This document shows, one piece after another, positions 43,214 to 52,810 of a stretch of DNA of 64,000 nt. A model generated the notes under the pieces. That model saw nothing but the letters and a program-made list of their open reading frames with translations. It ran no database searches and was not told the origin of the DNA. A program made the position numbers and the translations under genes. Origin of the DNA: Sphingomonadales bacterium (GTDB taxonomy: Bacteria; Pseudomonadota; Alphaproteobacteria; Sphingomonadales; Sphingomonadaceae). Each line of letters starts with the position of its first letter. The stretch's first letter is position 1. The stretch is from positions 1-64,000 of the forward strand of contig JAFKLT010000053.1 of the NCBI GenBank assembly GCA_017309275.1, given 5' to 3'.

Positions 43214-43638
43214 ATATTTCTCTCTCTTTTCCCGTTGCAGGTGCGACAGGGGCGTCCTGTTGCACCTCCCGCTAAATCCAAATGGCCAAAGCTTCGTGAA
43301 CGCGTCCATTGCGTTAACCGCGTTTGCCTGTCCGTGATCGGGAAAAGGTCACCGGAATCAACAAAAATCGGCGTAACTGTCCCAAATCAGTACGTAAATG
43401 GGTATAATTTGGTACCGTTGGTTAATTCAGAGCTTAATTCGACTCCTGTTTTGTTCGGGGTAGGAGGGCATCAGATCGTCGCTTTGCGACCGCTGGTTCA
43501 GCTTCGCTTCACGCCGTTGCGACTAGCCGCTGCTTCGGCGCTTGTATCGGCTCTGGCGGCTGGCTATAGGCGCGGCGCATTCCCCTCGTTCGCTCGTTCC
43601 GGGTGACAGGGCGACAGGAAGGACGCGAAAAGCCTTTT
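43214..43638. other. 425-bp gap upstream of the Ser-rich gene and dksA
   Basis: This is the longest gene-free stretch of the window and shows lower GC, especially 43360-43445. It must hold the divergent promoters for the Ser-rich gene (minus) and dksA (plus). A TATAAT hexamer at 43403-43408 is the best minus-10 candidate on the plus strand, without a convincing minus-35. CCAAAT (43382) and ATTTGG (43407) form a loose inverted repeat. I see no coding region or RNA gene of known type. Confidence 0.5.
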
Positions 43639-44100
43639 ATGCCAACCCAGATTGCCGATGTTGGCGCCGACGCGCTCCTTGAAGCCAAATCGAATCTCGA
43701 TTCGGATTATGTTCCCAGCGACGACGAAGAGTTTATGAATGAGCGACAGCAGGAATATTTCCGCGGCCTGCTCCTCGCCTGGAAAAAGTCGATCCTTTCC
43801 GAATCCGAATCGACCCTTGCGCATCTGCAGGACGGTCCGCTGCGCGAACCCGACCTGGCTGACCGCGCGTCGAGCGAAACCGATTGGGCGATCGAGCTGC
43901 GGACGCGCGATCGCCAGCGCAAGCTGATCGCCAAAATCGATTCGGCGATCCGCCGGATCGACGAAGGTGAATATGGCTATTGCGCCGTCACCGGCGAGCC
44001 TATCTCGCTCGCCCGGCTTCAGGCGCGCCCGATCGCAACGATGACGCTGGAGGCGCAGGAGCGTCACGAGCGTAACGAGCGCATCTCTCGCGAGGATTGA
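43639..44100 (+). CDS. dksA: DksA-type RNA polymerase-binding regulator
   Basis: Binds the secondary channel of RNA polymerase and works with ppGpp in the stringent response. The 153-residue protein has the coiled-coil region FMNERQQEYFRGLLLAWKKSIL, the catalytic-tip region with DLADRASSETDWAIELRTRDRQRKLIAKI, and the DksA end IARLQ-like SLARLQARPIATMTLEAQERHE. Of the four zinc cysteines only YCAV remains; the others are Thr, Met-type and Glu-type residues, as in Cys-poor DksA proteins. The start at 43639 is chosen for its family N-terminus. Confidence 0.92.
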   Translation: MPTQIADVGADALLEAKSNLDSDYVPSDDEEFMNERQQEYFRGLLLAWKKSILSESESTLAHLQDGPLREPDLADRASSETDWAIELRTRDRQRKLIAKIDSAIRRIDEGEYGYCAVTGEPISLARLQARPIATMTLEAQERHERNERISRED

Positions 44101-44204
44101 TTCCGAGTTGCTCCGACGCGGGACACAAGCGCCCGGTCATTTACGTTTCCGCAAGGCCTGCGATTTAGAACCTGATCCGAACGCAATGCGGGGAACAGGT
44201 CGCA

Positions 44205-44588
44205 ATGGAATCGCGCGTACCGACATCGGTGGATGAAGAAGTGGCGTCGCTGTCGCGCAGCGCCGACCGCGACAGTCTGTTCATGCAGGCCAGTGTGCTG
44301 TTGCCGGGACAACAGTCGCCGGTAACCGTGCGCGTGCGCAACCTGTCGGCCGGCGGCATGCTGGCAGAAGCAAAGGTGCGCGGGCTGGCACAGGGTGCCG
44401 CCGTCGAGGTCGAACTTCGCAACATCGATTTCGTGCCCGGCCGTGTGGTCTGGGTCGGCGAAGGCAAGTTCGGCGTCGCGTTCGACCATCCGATCGATCC
44501 GCAGGCGGTGCGCCGTCAGGTTGTCCAGAAGATGGAAGTGCCGCCGCATATTTCGGCGCTGAATGGACCTCTCTACCGCCGGCGCTGA
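44205..44588 (+). CDS. PilZ domain protein
   Basis: A 127-residue single PilZ domain, the c-di-GMP-binding module. The NxSxxG motif is present in VRNLSAGGML and an RxxxR-like arginine pair occurs in LSRSADRDS before it, though with changed spacing, so nucleotide binding is plausible rather than certain. It follows dksA by 104 bp. Likely role is in surface, motility or envelope control, by family. Confidence 0.85.
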   Translation: MESRVPTSVDEEVASLSRSADRDSLFMQASVLLPGQQSPVTVRVRNLSAGGMLAEAKVRGLAQGAAVEVELRNIDFVPGRVVWVGEGKFGVAFDHPIDPQAVRRQVVQKMEVPPHISALNGPLYRRR

Positions 44589-44635
44589 GCGTTCGGGGGG
44601 AATGCGTCAGCGGGGCGGTAGCGGTCAGGCGACGG

Positions 44636-44794
44636 TCAGGCGGTCGCGGCCATTTCTTCCTTGATTCTCAGTTTCTGCTTTTTCATCTGCGCCACTAATG
44701 CCGTATCGGGGCTAGGGCGCCGCTCCTCATTCGCAATTTTCTCGTCGAGGTCCGCGTGACGGGACTTCAGGGCGGAAAGGTGCGACGTGGTCAT
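44636..44794 (-). CDS. DUF465 (YdcH-like) small protein
   Basis: A 52-residue coiled-coil protein of the DUF465/YdcH family: HLSALKSRHADLDEKIANEERRPSPDTALVAQMKKQKLRIKEEM. The two helices with a proline-rich hinge are typical. Function is unknown. The start at 44794 is the one preceded by GGAGAA. A second DUF465 protein lies divergently 140 bp away. Confidence 0.87.
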   Translation of the reverse strand: MTTSHLSALKSRHADLDEKIANEERRPSPDTALVAQMKKQKLRIKEEMAATA

Positions 44795-44934
44795 TGGCCA
44801 TTCTCCTTTTCGACTCATTGTTGGCAGGACCGAGTAAATCACGAATCGGCCTTGATGTCGTGACGATTCGGCCAGCCGGTCCCCGTTGCGGACGGCCCGT
44901 TGCGGACCGGACGCGATCGTGGCAGGAGGCAGGC

Positions 44935-45132
44935 GTGAGCCCGGAAGAAATCTCCCAACGACTGGAACTGCTTCGCCTCGAGCATCGCGACCTCGACGCC
45001 GCGATCATTGCGCTTGGCGATACGACCATTCCCGATCAGCTTCAGCTCGCGCGGATGAAAAAGCGCAAGCTGCGCCTTCGCGACGAGATCGCGTGGTGCG
45101 AGGATCAGATCATTCCCGACATCATCGCCTGA
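44935..45132 (+). CDS. DUF465 (YdcH-like) small protein, second copy
   Basis: A 65-residue coiled-coil protein with the same helix-hinge-helix plan as its divergent neighbour: RLELLRLEHRDLDAAIIALGDTTIPDQLQLARMKKRKLRLRDEI. The GTG start at 44935 is supported by AGGAGG 6 bp upstream. The last codons are followed by a short tandem repeat. It precedes a DUF1465 gene, an order frequent in sphingomonads. Confidence 0.87.
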   Translation: MSPEEISQRLELLRLEHRDLDAAIIALGDTTIPDQLQLARMKKRKLRLRDEIAWCEDQIIPDIIA

Positions 45133-45174
45133 TTGAAATCGGCCTGATTCAAAAGCGGGCTGATTCAAAACGGG
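45128..45174. repeat. Three imperfect 15-16 bp tandem repeats at a gene end
   Basis: CCTGATTGAAATCGG, CCTGATTCAAAAGCGG and GCTGATTCAAAACGGG follow one another at 45128, 45143 and 45159. The first copy includes the stop codon of the DUF465 gene. Likely a replication-slippage product. Confidence 0.6.
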
Positions 45175-45245
45175 ACGCGGGGGCTTCCAGATTTCATGGT
45201 TACCGTCGTTGCGATCGCCGCGGCAGCCGTGGCATCCCCCGGCAC

Positions 45246-45731
45246 ATGATGACGGATCATACTGACGGCGCCGCGATCGGGATTCCGGTGCAGCGCGCGC
45301 AGGTCGAAAATCTGTATGTCGAGGCGATGCTGCTCGCCGACGAGGCGCATGCCGCCTTTGCCGCACATCGCGAACTGGGACTGATCGAGGGGGGCAGTGT
45401 GCGTGGCGACGCGTTGCTGCAGGTCGGCCTTGCCTGCGAATCGCTGAAGACGACGACGCGGCTGATGCACATCATCGCGTGGCTGCTGCACCGCCGCGCG
45501 ATGATCGCTGGTGATCCGTGCGCGGGGCCGAACGACAGCGCGGCGCGCATTGGCGACCCCGTCGTGGCCGACTGGGACATCTGTGTGCGGTTCGAGGCGC
45601 CGCTGCGCCGGGTCGTCGCGGCGAGCGAACGCCTGTTCGAACGCATCGCGACGCTGGAGGCGGGGTGGGAATCCCCCGTTGCGGTCATGCCGGTCCAGGC
45701 GCTGCTCGCGCGCCTGGAGGCGCGACTCTAG
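45246..45731 (+). CDS. DUF1465 family protein
   Basis: A 161-residue alpha-helical protein of the DUF1465 family, restricted largely to alphaproteobacteria: VENLYVEAMLLADEAHAAFAAH, LACESLKTTTRLMHIIAWLLHRRA and a basic C-terminal helix ALLARLEARL. Relatives have been linked to cell-division or regulatory functions only by context. The first of two adjacent ATGs is given as start. It follows the second DUF465 gene by 113 bp. Confidence 0.85.
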   Translation: MMTDHTDGAAIGIPVQRAQVENLYVEAMLLADEAHAAFAAHRELGLIEGGSVRGDALLQVGLACESLKTTTRLMHIIAWLLHRRAMIAGDPCAGPNDSAARIGDPVVADWDICVRFEAPLRRVVAASERLFERIATLEAGWESPVAVMPVQALLARLEARL

Positions 45732-45755
45732 GATGCTTGCCCTGGCGTTCTGGCT

Positions 45756-46838
45756 CTAGGGTTCCAGCCACTCGACCCATGCGCCGTGCGCATGTGCGCG
45801 TCCCAGCATCTTCGACGCCTCGCCGCCAGGCCAATAGCGTACGACCAGTTCGTGGCTGTGCACCGTGCGGTTCGCCTCCAGCGCAATCCAAGCGAGCGGA
45901 CGATCGGGCGATGCCTCGGCGCCGGCCTCCTCCATCGCGGTCGTCACGCGCATCTGTTGATCCTCGGGCACATATTGCCAGACGATCGAGTGCATCAGAA
46001 CACGCGTCACGCCTTTCGGCTGCGGTTTCTTCAGCGCGGCCTCGACGAAGTCGGCGGCGGTCGCGCGGATCAGGTCCGGCTTTTTCTCCCGCGCGGCGGC
46101 GATCGCCGCCTCCATGCGGGCAAAGCGCACTGCGTGTTCGGGCCAGATATAGGCCTTCAGCCGCATCGCCTGCGCCGGATCGGTCAGGTCGACCGGTGCG
46201 ACGTCGCAGCCTTTCAGCCCGGCAAAGTCGATCTTGTGCTGCGGCGGATGGTTGCCGCGCCATTCGGGGGTGAAAGCCATCACGCCGGGTTCGGGGCCGA
46301 CCTGAACGCCGCCCAGATCGTAATGATAACGGTCGATCATCAGGTTGATTCCGGCGCTCGATCCGATTTCCAGGCAGTCGAAATGCGGCGGCAGGCCCTG
46401 TTCGGTCAGCCACAGCATCGCCGCGATGAAATTCGACGAGCGACCCGCCTCGTTGGTTTGCGGCGGGCCGTCCAGCCAGGGGAGCAGCGCCGCTTCGTGC
46501 CGCGCGATGACCCCGGCGACGATCGCGCCGTCGTTGATGTCGTCGGCGTCGGCATAGATGGGCGACAATTCGGGCGCGGCGCCCGACAAGTGCAGCGCAT
46601 GCAGCCCGCCCGCCGCGCGAAGCGGCAGGGCGTCGGCAAGCGGCGCGCCCTGCCAGTCGGCGATCCGCTGCGCGAAAGTCGTCGCCGGCTTTTCCAGCGT
46701 GGTCGCCAGCGCGGCGACGATCCGGGCAGTCACCGGCGCGTCGTTGGCGCGGCAATAGAGGACCTGGTTGGCGAAAGCGGTGCGGACGGCGTCCTTGCCC
46801 GTATCGCCCAGATCGATCGGCTGATAGCGCTCGCTCAT
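45756..46838 (-). CDS. DUF2332 family protein
   Basis: A 360-residue protein of the DUF2332 family. The core [21 protein letters not shown] resembles a methyltransferase-type glycine motif, so SAM binding is conceivable, but no reaction is established. Other segments are [12 protein letters not shown] near residue 85 and [19 protein letters not shown] in the C-terminal half. It is divergent from hisG. Confidence 0.85.
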   Translation of the reverse strand: MSERYQPIDLGDTGKDAVRTAFANQVLYCRANDAPVTARIVAALATTLEKPATTFAQRIADWQGAPLADALPLRAAGGLHALHLSGAAPELSPIYADADDINDGAIVAGVIARHEAALLPWLDGPPQTNEAGRSSNFIAAMLWLTEQGLPPHFDCLEIGSSAGINLMIDRYHYDLGGVQVGPEPGVMAFTPEWRGNHPPQHKIDFAGLKGCDVAPVDLTDPAQAMRLKAYIWPEHAVRFARMEAAIAAAREKKPDLIRATAADFVEAALKKPQPKGVTRVLMHSIVWQYVPEDQQMRVTTAMEEAGAEASPDRPLAWIALEANRTVHSHELVVRYWPGGEASKMLGRAHAHGAWVEWLEP

Positions 46839-46876
46839 TGCCCTTTCTCCCGTCGCCGCTTATGGGCGCGGTGCTT

Positions 46877-47533
46877 ATGCCCGAACCGATCATCTTTGCC
46901 ATCCCGAAAGGTCGCATCCTCGACGAGGCACTGCCCTTGCTCGCGCGCGTGGGCATCGAGCCTGCCGCCGACTTTTTCGACAAGAGCAGCCGCGCGCTCG
47001 TGTTCGGGACGAACCAGCCGCACATCTCGCTGATCCGCGTCCGCGCCTTCGACGTCGCGACTTTCGTCGCACATGGCGCCGCACAGCTCGGCATCGTCGG
47101 ATCGGACGTCGTCGATGAGTTTGATTATTCCGAACTTTACGCCCCGGTCGACCTCGGCATAGGTCATTGCCGCCTCTCCCTGGCCGGACCCGCCGACAGC
47201 GCGCCGCCGGGAATCGGCGAAAGCCATATTCGCGTCGCGACCAAATATCCCGCGACGACGCGCCGCTGGTTCGAAGGGCAGGGGATCCAGGCCGAATGCA
47301 TCAAGCTCAACGGCGCGATGGAGATCGCGCCGAAGCTGGGACTTGCCTCGCATATCGTTGACCTGGTCTCGACCGGCCGCACGCTCGTCGAGAATGCGCT
47401 CGCCGAGCAGCAGGTGATCAGCGAGGTATCGGCGCGGCTGATCGTCAACCGGGCGGCGTTCAAGCTGCGCTCGGCCGAGGTGCCGGCACTCGTCGAAAAG
47501 TTCCGCCAGGCGGTGGGCGATGCGGCGGCTTGA
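46877..47533 (+). CDS. hisG: ATP phosphoribosyltransferase, short form
   Basis: Catalyses the first step of histidine synthesis, joining ATP and PRPP. The 218-residue length lacks the C-terminal regulatory domain, so this is the HisG-S form that needs HisZ; hisZ is not in the window. Family segments are [31 protein letters not shown] and the PRPP-binding ISTGRT-like [13 protein letters not shown]. The start at 46877 fits the family; ATGs at 46838 and 46862 would only add a Pro/Leu extension. It overlaps hisD by 14 bp. Confidence 0.92.
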   Translation: MPEPIIFAIPKGRILDEALPLLARVGIEPAADFFDKSSRALVFGTNQPHISLIRVRAFDVATFVAHGAAQLGIVGSDVVDEFDYSELYAPVDLGIGHCRLSLAGPADSAPPGIGESHIRVATKYPATTRRWFEGQGIQAECIKLNGAMEIAPKLGLASHIVDLVSTGRTLVENALAEQQVISEVSARLIVNRAAFKLRSAEVPALVEKFRQAVGDAAA

Positions 47534-48809
47534 CGCCTCCGACCCCGGCTTCGCCGCGGAATTCGACGCGCTGGTCGACGACCGGCGCGAAAGCGCGTCC
47601 GATGTGTCTGTCGATGTCGCGGCGATCATCGCGCGCGTGAAGGCGGAGGGCGATGTCGCGCTCGCCGATTATACCGCGAAGTTCGACCGCTTCGACCTCG
47701 ACACGAGCGGCTGGAGCATCTCGCGCGAGGAATGTGCCGCGGCCTATGAAGGACTCGCGCCCGAGTTGCGCGACGCTCTCGACCTCGCGGCTGACCGCAT
47801 TCGTGCCTATCATGCGGCGCAGCTTCCCGAGGATCGCGACTATCGCGATGCGGCCGGCGCGCGGCTCGGTGCGCGTTGGCGCGCGGTCGACGCGGCGGGC
47901 GTTTATGTCCCGGGCGGGCGCGCCGCCTATCCCTCGTCGGTGCTCATGAACATCCTGCCGGCGAAGGTTGCGGGCGTGGAGCGGATCGTGATGATGACCC
48001 CGACGCCGGGCGGCGAGACCAATCCGGTCGTAATGGCGGCGGCGCATATCGGCGGGGTGGACGAAATCTGGCGCGTCGGCGGGGCGCAGGCGGTGGCCGC
48101 GCTCGCTTATGGCACCGACCGCATCGCGCCGGTCGACGTCGTAACCGGCCCGGGCAACGCCTGGGTGGCTGAAGCGAAGCGCCAGCTTTACGGCGTCGTC
48201 GGCATCGACATGGTCGCTGGACCCAGCGAGATCGTCGTGGTCGCGGACAAGCGGAACGAACCGCATGTCATCGCCGCCGACCTTCTGAGCCAGGCCGAGC
48301 ATGACCCGACGAGCCAGTCGATCCTGTTCACCGACGACGGCGATTTCGCCGACGCGGTCGCGGCAGCGGTCGCGCACGTCATCCCCACGCTGTCGACCGC
48401 GGCGACGATGCAGGCGAGCTGGGCCGACAACGGCGCGGTGATCGTCGTGCCGACGCTGGCCGAGGCGATTCCGCTCTGCGACCGGCTCGCGCCCGAGCAT
48501 CTGGAGCTTGCGGTCGATCCGGAGCAGGCCGACGCGCTCTTTGCGCAGGTGCGCCACGCCGGTTCGGTGTTCCTGGGGCGCCAGACGCCGGAAGCGATCG
48601 GCGACTATGTCGCGGGTCCCAACCATGTCCTTCCGACCGGACGCCGCGCGCGCTTTTCCAGTGGGCTTTCGGTGACCGATTTCATGAAACGAACCAGCTT
48701 CCTCGCGCTCGACGAAGCAAGCCTCGCCGCGATCGGCCCCGCCGCCGTCGCGCTCGCCCGGGCCGAGGGGCTTCCTGCCCACGCGCTCAGCGTTCAGAAC
48801 AGACTATAG
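47520..48809 (+). CDS. hisD: Histidinol dehydrogenase
   Basis: Oxidises histidinol to histidine in two NAD-dependent steps, using zinc. The 429-residue protein shows [33 protein letters not shown], the signature [15 protein letters not shown] and ligand regions [11 protein letters not shown] and [20 protein letters not shown]. It overlaps hisG by 14 bp and is followed by nusB at a 5-bp gap, so hisG-hisD-nusB is one unit. Confidence 0.96.
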   Translation: MRRLDASDPGFAAEFDALVDDRRESASDVSVDVAAIIARVKAEGDVALADYTAKFDRFDLDTSGWSISREECAAAYEGLAPELRDALDLAADRIRAYHAAQLPEDRDYRDAAGARLGARWRAVDAAGVYVPGGRAAYPSSVLMNILPAKVAGVERIVMMTPTPGGETNPVVMAAAHIGGVDEIWRVGGAQAVAALAYGTDRIAPVDVVTGPGNAWVAEAKRQLYGVVGIDMVAGPSEIVVVADKRNEPHVIAADLLSQAEHDPTSQSILFTDDGDFADAVAAAVAHVIPTLSTAATMQASWADNGAVIVVPTLAEAIPLCDRLAPEHLELAVDPEQADALFAQVRHAGSVFLGRQTPEAIGDYVAGPNHVLPTGRRARFSSGLSVTDFMKRTSFLALDEASLAAIGPAAVALARAEGLPAHALSVQNRL

Positions 48810-48814
48810 TGGAA

Positions 48815-49267
48815 ATGACCATGAATAAACGAGCCCAATCCCGCTCCGCCGCCCGGCTTGCCGCCGTTCAGGCGCTCTATCAGCACGAGATGGAGGGCAC
48901 GCCGGTCGCGCAGCTCATCCACGAATTTCATCAGCACCGCATCGGCGCGATCATCGAGGACGCCGAATATGCCGATGCCGATGTGCCCTTCTTCGACGAT
49001 ATCGTGAAGGGTGCGCTGGCACGCTCCGAAGAGGTCGACGCCGCGATCACCGCACGGCTTGCGAGCGGCTGGACGATGGACCGGCTCGACCGCACGATGA
49101 AGGCGATCCTGCGCGCCGGCGCCTATGAACTGCTCGCGCGCGGCGATGTGCCGGTCGGCGCGGTGGTCAGCGAATATGTCGATGTCGCCAAGGCCTTTTT
49201 CGACGCGCGCGAGGCGGGCTTCGCGAACGGCCTGCTCGACGCGATCGGCAAGGACGTGCGCAAGTAA
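48815..49267 (+). CDS. nusB: Transcription antitermination factor NusB
   Basis: RNA-binding partner of NusE (S10) in rRNA antitermination. The 150-residue helical protein shows RSAARLAAVQALYQHEM at the start and LDRTMKAILRAGAYELLARGDVPVGAVVSEYVDVAKAFFD, the NusB signature. Starts at GTG 48809, ATG 48815 and ATG 48821 are all possible; 48815 is a compromise. It lies between hisD and thiL, the usual sphingomonad order. Confidence 0.94.
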   Translation: MTMNKRAQSRSAARLAAVQALYQHEMEGTPVAQLIHEFHQHRIGAIIEDAEYADADVPFFDDIVKGALARSEEVDAAITARLASGWTMDRLDRTMKAILRAGAYELLARGDVPVGAVVSEYVDVAKAFFDAREAGFANGLLDAIGKDVRK

Positions 49268-49275
49268 GCCGAAAT

Positions 49276-49333
49276 CCTCCCCGTCGAGTAGCGATGGGAA
49301 GGGGGGGCGTCCGCGAAGCGGATGGTGGAGGGG
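49276..49333. repeat. Intergenic palindromic element between nusB and thiL
   Basis: The element is framed by CCTCC and GGAGG and contains an inner hairpin TCCGC-GAA-GCGGA (49310-49322). It resembles the CCTCCCC...GGAGGGG repeats found scattered in sphingomonad genomes. It may act as a terminator or mRNA stem between the two genes. Confidence 0.5.
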
Positions 49334-49441
49334 CCGCGTAATCGTTCTTCCATTGGTCGTGTGTCGGACATTTTGTCGCAATGCATTGATTGTCGTCGAC
49401 CGCGATTGTCGGATGCCGATAATTTCCGCTATTCGGACGCC

Positions 49442-50374
49442 ATGAGCGAAGCCGACTTCATCGCCCGTCTGCGAACCATCGCCACCGACCCCGCCGCGCG
49501 CGGGCTGGCCGACGATGCGGCGGTGCTTGGCGACCTGGTCCTCACGCACGACATGATCGTCGAGGGCATTCACTTCCTGCCCGACGAACGCCCGCAGGAT
49601 GTGGCGTGGAAGCTGGTTGCGGTGAACCTGTCCGACCTTGCGGCAAAGGGCGCCGTCCCCATCGGCGTGCTGCTGGGATACAGCCTGACCGGCGATAGCG
49701 AATGGGATGAGGCCTTTGCCCAGGGACTCGATGAGGTTCTGCGCCGCTATGATACCATCCTGCTCGGCGGCGATACCGTCGGAATGCCCGCCGGTGCGCC
49801 GCGCAGCTTCGGGCTGACCGCGATCGGCAGGGCGCCCGCGACGGGTGCGCCTGCGCGCAGCGGCATGCGGCCCGGCGACCAGCTATGGGTCACCGGGACG
49901 ATCGGCAATGCCGGGGTCGGGCTGGCGATGCGCTTGGGGGAGGTCGATGCGAACGAGACCTGTCTCGCCGCCTATCGGCGTCCGCAGCCGCTGACCGATT
50001 TCGGCCCGGCCATCGCGCCGCATGTCCATGCGATGATGGATGTGTCGGACGGCCTGCTGATCGACGCGGAGCGCATGGCGGCGGCGAGCGGCTGCGCGGT
50101 CACGCTGATGATGGAGGCGGTGCCGCTGTCGGCCGCCTTGCTCGCGGTGCGTCCCGACGTGCTCGACACGCGCCTTGCCGCGGCGACCGCCGGCGATGAC
50201 TATCAACTGCTCTTCGCGGCCGATCCCGACGCCGCACAGGCCGTTCGCGAACTGGCAGCGACGGCGGGAATCGCGGTCACGCCTGTCGGCTACGCAGGAG
50301 TCGGCGCAGGAATCACGTTGGTTCACAGTGCGCAGCGGATTGCACTGCCGGATCGTCTGGGTTTCACGCACTAG
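49442..50374 (+). CDS. thiL: Thiamine-monophosphate kinase
   Basis: Phosphorylates thiamine monophosphate to the active diphosphate. The 310-residue protein has the AIR-synthase-like ATP-grasp pattern: LADDAAVLGDLVLTHDMIVEGIHF, NLSDLAAKGAVPIGVL, LLGGDTVGMPAG and MMDVSDGLLIDAERMA. The start at 49442 gives the standard N-terminus MSEADFIARL. It follows nusB after 174 bp with a palindromic element between. Confidence 0.95.
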   Translation: MSEADFIARLRTIATDPAARGLADDAAVLGDLVLTHDMIVEGIHFLPDERPQDVAWKLVAVNLSDLAAKGAVPIGVLLGYSLTGDSEWDEAFAQGLDEVLRRYDTILLGGDTVGMPAGAPRSFGLTAIGRAPATGAPARSGMRPGDQLWVTGTIGNAGVGLAMRLGEVDANETCLAAYRRPQPLTDFGPAIAPHVHAMMDVSDGLLIDAERMAAASGCAVTLMMEAVPLSAALLAVRPDVLDTRLAAATAGDDYQLLFAADPDAAQAVRELAATAGIAVTPVGYAGVGAGITLVHSAQRIALPDRLGFTH

Positions 50375-50556
50375 CGCGCGAAAGCATGGAAAACTGCCAA
50401 ATTAGCAGGCTTGCCCTCGGCTTTCTTTCTTCCCATAACTCGGCGTCCAAATTTGGGGCGGTCGCATCAGGGGAGAGAGCGAACCGGCATCAATAAGTCG
50501 GACGTTCGACTGCTATCTCTGCGTTCGCCCTTCTCATGGGGAAGGAATAGACACGC

Positions 50557-52659
50557 ATGAATCCGGTTTTGATCGCGATAGCGTGCGGCCTTTTGGCCGT
50601 GCTCTATGGGTTCATTACCTCGCGGCAGGTGCTCGGTGCACCGGCGGGTAATGAGAAAATGCAGGAAATCGCCGCCGCCATTCAGGAGGGCGCGCAAGCC
50701 TATCTCAAGCGCCAGTATACGACGATCGCCATCGTCGGTGTCGTCGTCGCGGTAGTCGTCGCGTGGGCGCTTGGCCCGATCTCCGCGACGGGCTTCGTCA
50801 TCGGCGCCGTTCTGTCCGGCGTCGCCGGCTTCATCGGCATGAACATTTCCGTCCGCTCGAACGTGCGCACCGCGGCTGCCGCCCAGAAGGGGCTGCAGGC
50901 AGGCCTGACGCTGGCGTTCCGCGCGGGCGCGATCACCGGCCTGCTCGTCGCGGGCCTGGCGTTGCTCGCGATCTCCGTCTTCTATTGGGTGCTCACGACG
51001 CAGATGGGCAAGACGGTCGGCGGTGAAGACCGCACGGTCGTCGACGGCCTCGTCGCCCTTGCGTTCGGCGCTTCGCTGATTTCGATCTTCGCGCGTCTCG
51101 GCGGTGGTATCTTCACCAAGGCCGCCGACGTCGGCGCCGACCTCGTTGGCAAGGTCGAGGCCGGAATCCCCGAGGACGATCCGCGCAACCCCGCCGTGAT
51201 CGCCGACAACGTCGGCGACAATGTCGGCGACTGCGCCGGTATGGCGGCCGACCTTTTCGAAACCTATGTCGTGACGGTTGGCGCCACGATGGTGTTGACC
51301 GCTTTGCTGCTGAAGAGCGCGGGCGATCTGCTTCCGGGCCTGATGGCGCTGCCGCTGCTGATCGGCGGCGTCTGCATCATCACCTCGATCATCGGCACCT
51401 ATTTCGTCCGCCTTGGCGGGTCGAACAATGTGATGGGTGCGATGTACAAGGGCTTCCTCGTCTCGGCCATACTTGCGGTTCCGGCGATCTGGTTCTCGAC
51501 CCAGCACGCGCTTGGCGGGATGGAAACCAACATCGCGGGCACAGATTTCAACGGCCGCGCGCTCTTCTATTGCTCGCTGCTCGGTCTGGTCATCACCGGC
51601 CTGATCATCTGGATCACCGAATATTATACCGGCACCAACTATCGTCCGGTGCGTTCGATCGCCAAGGCTTCGGAAACGGGCCACGGCACGAACGTGATCC
51701 AGGGTCTTGCCATCAGCCTTGAATCCACCGCGCTGCCGACGCTCGTCATCGTCGCCGGCATCATCATCGCTCACCAACTCGCGGGCCTCATCGGCATCGC
51801 CTATGCCGCAACCGCGATGCTTGCGCTGGCCGGCATGGTCGTCGCTCTCGACGCTTATGGTCCGGTGACCGACAATGCGGGCGGTATCGCCGAAATGGCC
51901 GGCCTCGACGACTCGGTCCGTGAAAAGACCGACTTGCTCGACGCTGTGGGCAACACGACCAAGGCGGTGACCAAGGGCTATGCGATCGGTTCGGCGGGGC
52001 TCGCCGCGCTGGTGCTCTTCGCGGCTTACACGACCGATCTTCGGGAATTCTTCCCGAACCTGACGGTCAATTTCAGCCTCGAAAACCCCTATGTCATCGT
52101 CGGCCTGCTGCTCGGCGCCCTGTTGCCGTATCTGTTCGGCGCGATGGGCATGACCGCCGTCGGCCGTGCTGCCGGTGACGTCGTGAAGGACGTGCGCGAA
52201 CAGTTTGCGGGCGACCCTGGCATTATGGCGGGCACCTCGAAGCCCGACTATGCACGCACGGTCGATCTGGTGACGAAGGCGGCGATCAAGGAGATGATCA
52301 TCCCGTCGCTGCTGCCGGTGCTGGCGCCGATCGTCGTCTATTATGTGATCACGGCGGTCGCGGGTCAGGAGAACGGCTTTGCCGCGCTCGGCGCCCTGCT
52401 ACTCGGCGTGATCGTCGGCGGCCTGTTCGTCGCGCTCTCGATGACTTCGGGCGGCGGCGCATGGGACAATGCCAAGAAGTATATCGAGGACGGCAATCAT
52501 GGCGGCAAGGGCAGCGAAGCCCACAAGGCCGCGGTGACGGGTGACACGGTCGGCGATCCCTATAAGGACACCGCCGGCCCTGCCGTGAACCCGATGATCA
52601 AGATCACCAACATCGTCGCGCTGCTTCTGCTCGCGGCGCTGGCGAGCCACGCGATGTAG
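50557..52659 (+). CDS. hppA: K+-independent H+-translocating pyrophosphatase
   Basis: Pumps protons across the inner membrane using pyrophosphate hydrolysis. The 700-residue protein has about 16 membrane segments and the catalytic loops [34 protein letters not shown] and, near residue 470, [18 protein letters not shown]; the Lys in GNTTKA marks the potassium-independent class. GGAAGGAA precedes the ATG. It has its own 182-bp promoter region and a terminator. Confidence 0.96.
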   Translation: MNPVLIAIACGLLAVLYGFITSRQVLGAPAGNEKMQEIAAAIQEGAQAYLKRQYTTIAIVGVVVAVVVAWALGPISATGFVIGAVLSGVAGFIGMNISVRSNVRTAAAAQKGLQAGLTLAFRAGAITGLLVAGLALLAISVFYWVLTTQMGKTVGGEDRTVVDGLVALAFGASLISIFARLGGGIFTKAADVGADLVGKVEAGIPEDDPRNPAVIADNVGDNVGDCAGMAADLFETYVVTVGATMVLTALLLKSAGDLLPGLMALPLLIGGVCIITSIIGTYFVRLGGSNNVMGAMYKGFLVSAILAVPAIWFSTQHALGGMETNIAGTDFNGRALFYCSLLGLVITGLIIWITEYYTGTNYRPVRSIAKASETGHGTNVIQGLAISLESTALPTLVIVAGIIIAHQLAGLIGIAYAATAMLALAGMVVALDAYGPVTDNAGGIAEMAGLDDSVREKTDLLDAVGNTTKAVTKGYAIGSAGLAALVLFAAYTTDLREFFPNLTVNFSLENPYVIVGLLLGALLPYLFGAMGMTAVGRAAGDVVKDVREQFAGDPGIMAGTSKPDYARTVDLVTKAAIKEMIIPSLLPVLAPIVVYYVITAVAGQENGFAALGALLLGVIVGGLFVALSMTSGGGAWDNAKKYIEDGNHGGKGSEAHKAAVTGDTVGDPYKDTAGPAVNPMIKITNIVALLLLAALASHAM

Positions 52660-52683
52660 GCATCGCGCCCGTCAGGGTGAAAG

Positions 52684-52723
52684 AAAGGCTCCGCCGGATC
52701 GTTCCGGCGGGGCCTTTTCTTTT
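52684..52723 (+). terminator. Intrinsic terminator after hppA
   Basis: A stem of AAAGGC and CCGCCGGA with its complement TCCGGCGG and GCCTTT is followed by TTTTCTTTTC, 25 bp after the hppA stop. The stem is long, GC-rich and closed by a 4-base loop, a classic terminator. Confidence 0.88.
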
Positions 52724-52732
52724 CTTCCTGTC

Positions 52733-52766
52733 GTCATCCCGGTCGTGCCTCCGGTGCCGGGATGCC
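52733..52766. repeat. REP-like palindrome after hppA
   Basis: CATCCCGG and CCGGGATG arms surround a 14-base centre, with GT preceding and CC following. It belongs to the same family as the palindromes at 28775, 39673 and 54549. Confidence 0.6.
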
Positions 52767-52810
52767 AATGCTGGAATGAATGCCCGATCAAGACAGACGT
52801 AGCGAAGTGC

